From: Chlamydia trachomatis
GTDB lineage: Bacteria; Chlamydiota; Chlamydiia; Chlamydiales; 2-12-FULL-49-11
NCBI GenBank assembly: GCA_945877885.1
Contig: CAMCSI010000012.1
Span: 1 to 14,411, forward strand
Length of the DNA stretch: 14,411 bases
Reading direction: 5' to 3'
Shown here: one piece after another, positions 14,147-14,411 of the stretch
Layout of the letters: each line of letters begins with the position of its first letter
Numbering within the stretch: position 1 is the first letter of the stretch
The notes under the pieces: model-generated
What the model was told of the DNA's origin: nothing
The model's input: the letters and a program-made list of their open reading frames with translations, nothing else
Database searches by the model: none
Made by a program: the position numbers and the translations under genes

Positions 14147-14411
14147 TGATTTTTAAATGCTTTTTTAATTTGAAATCCACGAAATTAAGATTGTAAAAAA
14201 AAGGTTATTTTGATTTTTTAATTGTAAAAGGGGTATGCAATGGATATTAACCAGGGTGGTGGCAGGGCTTTTTGATTAAAATTCCTTTACAGGTCCACCT
14301 CGAATATTCTTGACAGTAGTTTCAGAGTCCAAGAATCATCCCAAGCAGCTTGTCTCCTCCTCTGCGCAGTTCCTCGTGTCCCTCCAAGATCGATACGTAT
14401 CATAGTACTAG
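14147..14411. other. Unassigned region at the right edge
   Basis: The part next to the large gene (14147-14260) is very AT-rich and probably holds its promoter, but no box pair stands out. The last 130 bases are richer in G+C and stay open in one frame on each strand to the window end (minus frame ending at a TAA near 14290, with a W-D-D-S-W-T-L-K-L-L run). I cannot assign either frame. Confidence 0.3.

Noticed and set aside
1..14411. CRISPR arrays, insertion sequences, toxin-antitoxin pairs and phage genes
   Set aside because: No regularly spaced repeats, transposase, integrase or phage structural motifs were seen on either strand.

Overview
The window is AT-rich bacterial chromosome carrying a dense, partly damaged cluster of antibiotic-resistance-type and detoxification genes, followed by a CAU-anticodon tRNA and one long gene of unknown function. 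The tRNA has no encoded CCA end, which argues against a gammaproteobacterium such as Legionella. A Chlamydiota-like, amoeba-associated bacterium would fit the gene style, but this is a low-confidence inference and nothing here proves the phylum.

Layout. 1-593 (+): 3' part of an AraC/GyrI-like regulator with a one-base frameshift. 606-1493 (+): alpha/beta hydrolase. 5169-1490 (-): operon A, four overlapping genes in the order RimJ-type acetyltransferase, MsbA-type ABC exporter, AadA-like nucleotidyltransferase, AAC(6')-like acetyltransferase. 5278-6055 (+): a TipA-class MerR regulator behind a textbook MerR promoter with a 20-bp spacer. 9527-5899 (-): operon B, five overlapping genes in the order TetR-type ligand-binding domain without its HTH, DHFR-like reductase, nitrilase-family hydrolase, APH/choline-kinase-like kinase, APH(6)/hydroxyurea-type kinase. 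A 14-bp TetR-type palindrome covers the -35 of operon B. 9713-11402 (+): PadR regulator and FAD monooxygenase, closed by a terminator. 11457-11668: gene fragments. 11808-11881 (-): tRNA(CAU). 14146-11990 (-): 718-residue protein with a C-terminal LOG/lysine-decarboxylase-like domain.

The main discovery is a rearrangement. The MerR gene stops making sense at about 5964, where it runs into the antisense of the last kinase of operon B. Its missing C-terminal half lies 5.7 kb away on the opposite strand (11637-11457), and the missing kinase tail lies beside it on the plus strand (11627-11668). Flipping the segment between the CACCA at 5960-5964 and the TGGTG at 11627-11631 restores both reading frames: a 258-residue MerR (one extra base must also be removed) and a 286-residue kinase. 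The ends sit in 14-bp imperfect inverted repeats. So about 5.67 kb, including operon B and the PadR pair, appears to have been inverted.

Functionally, the genes look like inducible small-molecule defence modules: sensors (AraC/GyrI, MerR/TipAS, TetR, PadR), antibiotic-modifying enzymes (adenylyl-, acetyl- and phosphotransferase families), an exporter and redox/hydrolytic enzymes. Three of the four sensors look damaged (AraC frameshift, MerR split, TetR HTH lost) while the enzyme genes are mostly open. The expected result is altered or constitutive expression of the enzymes. The exact substrates cannot be read from sequence.
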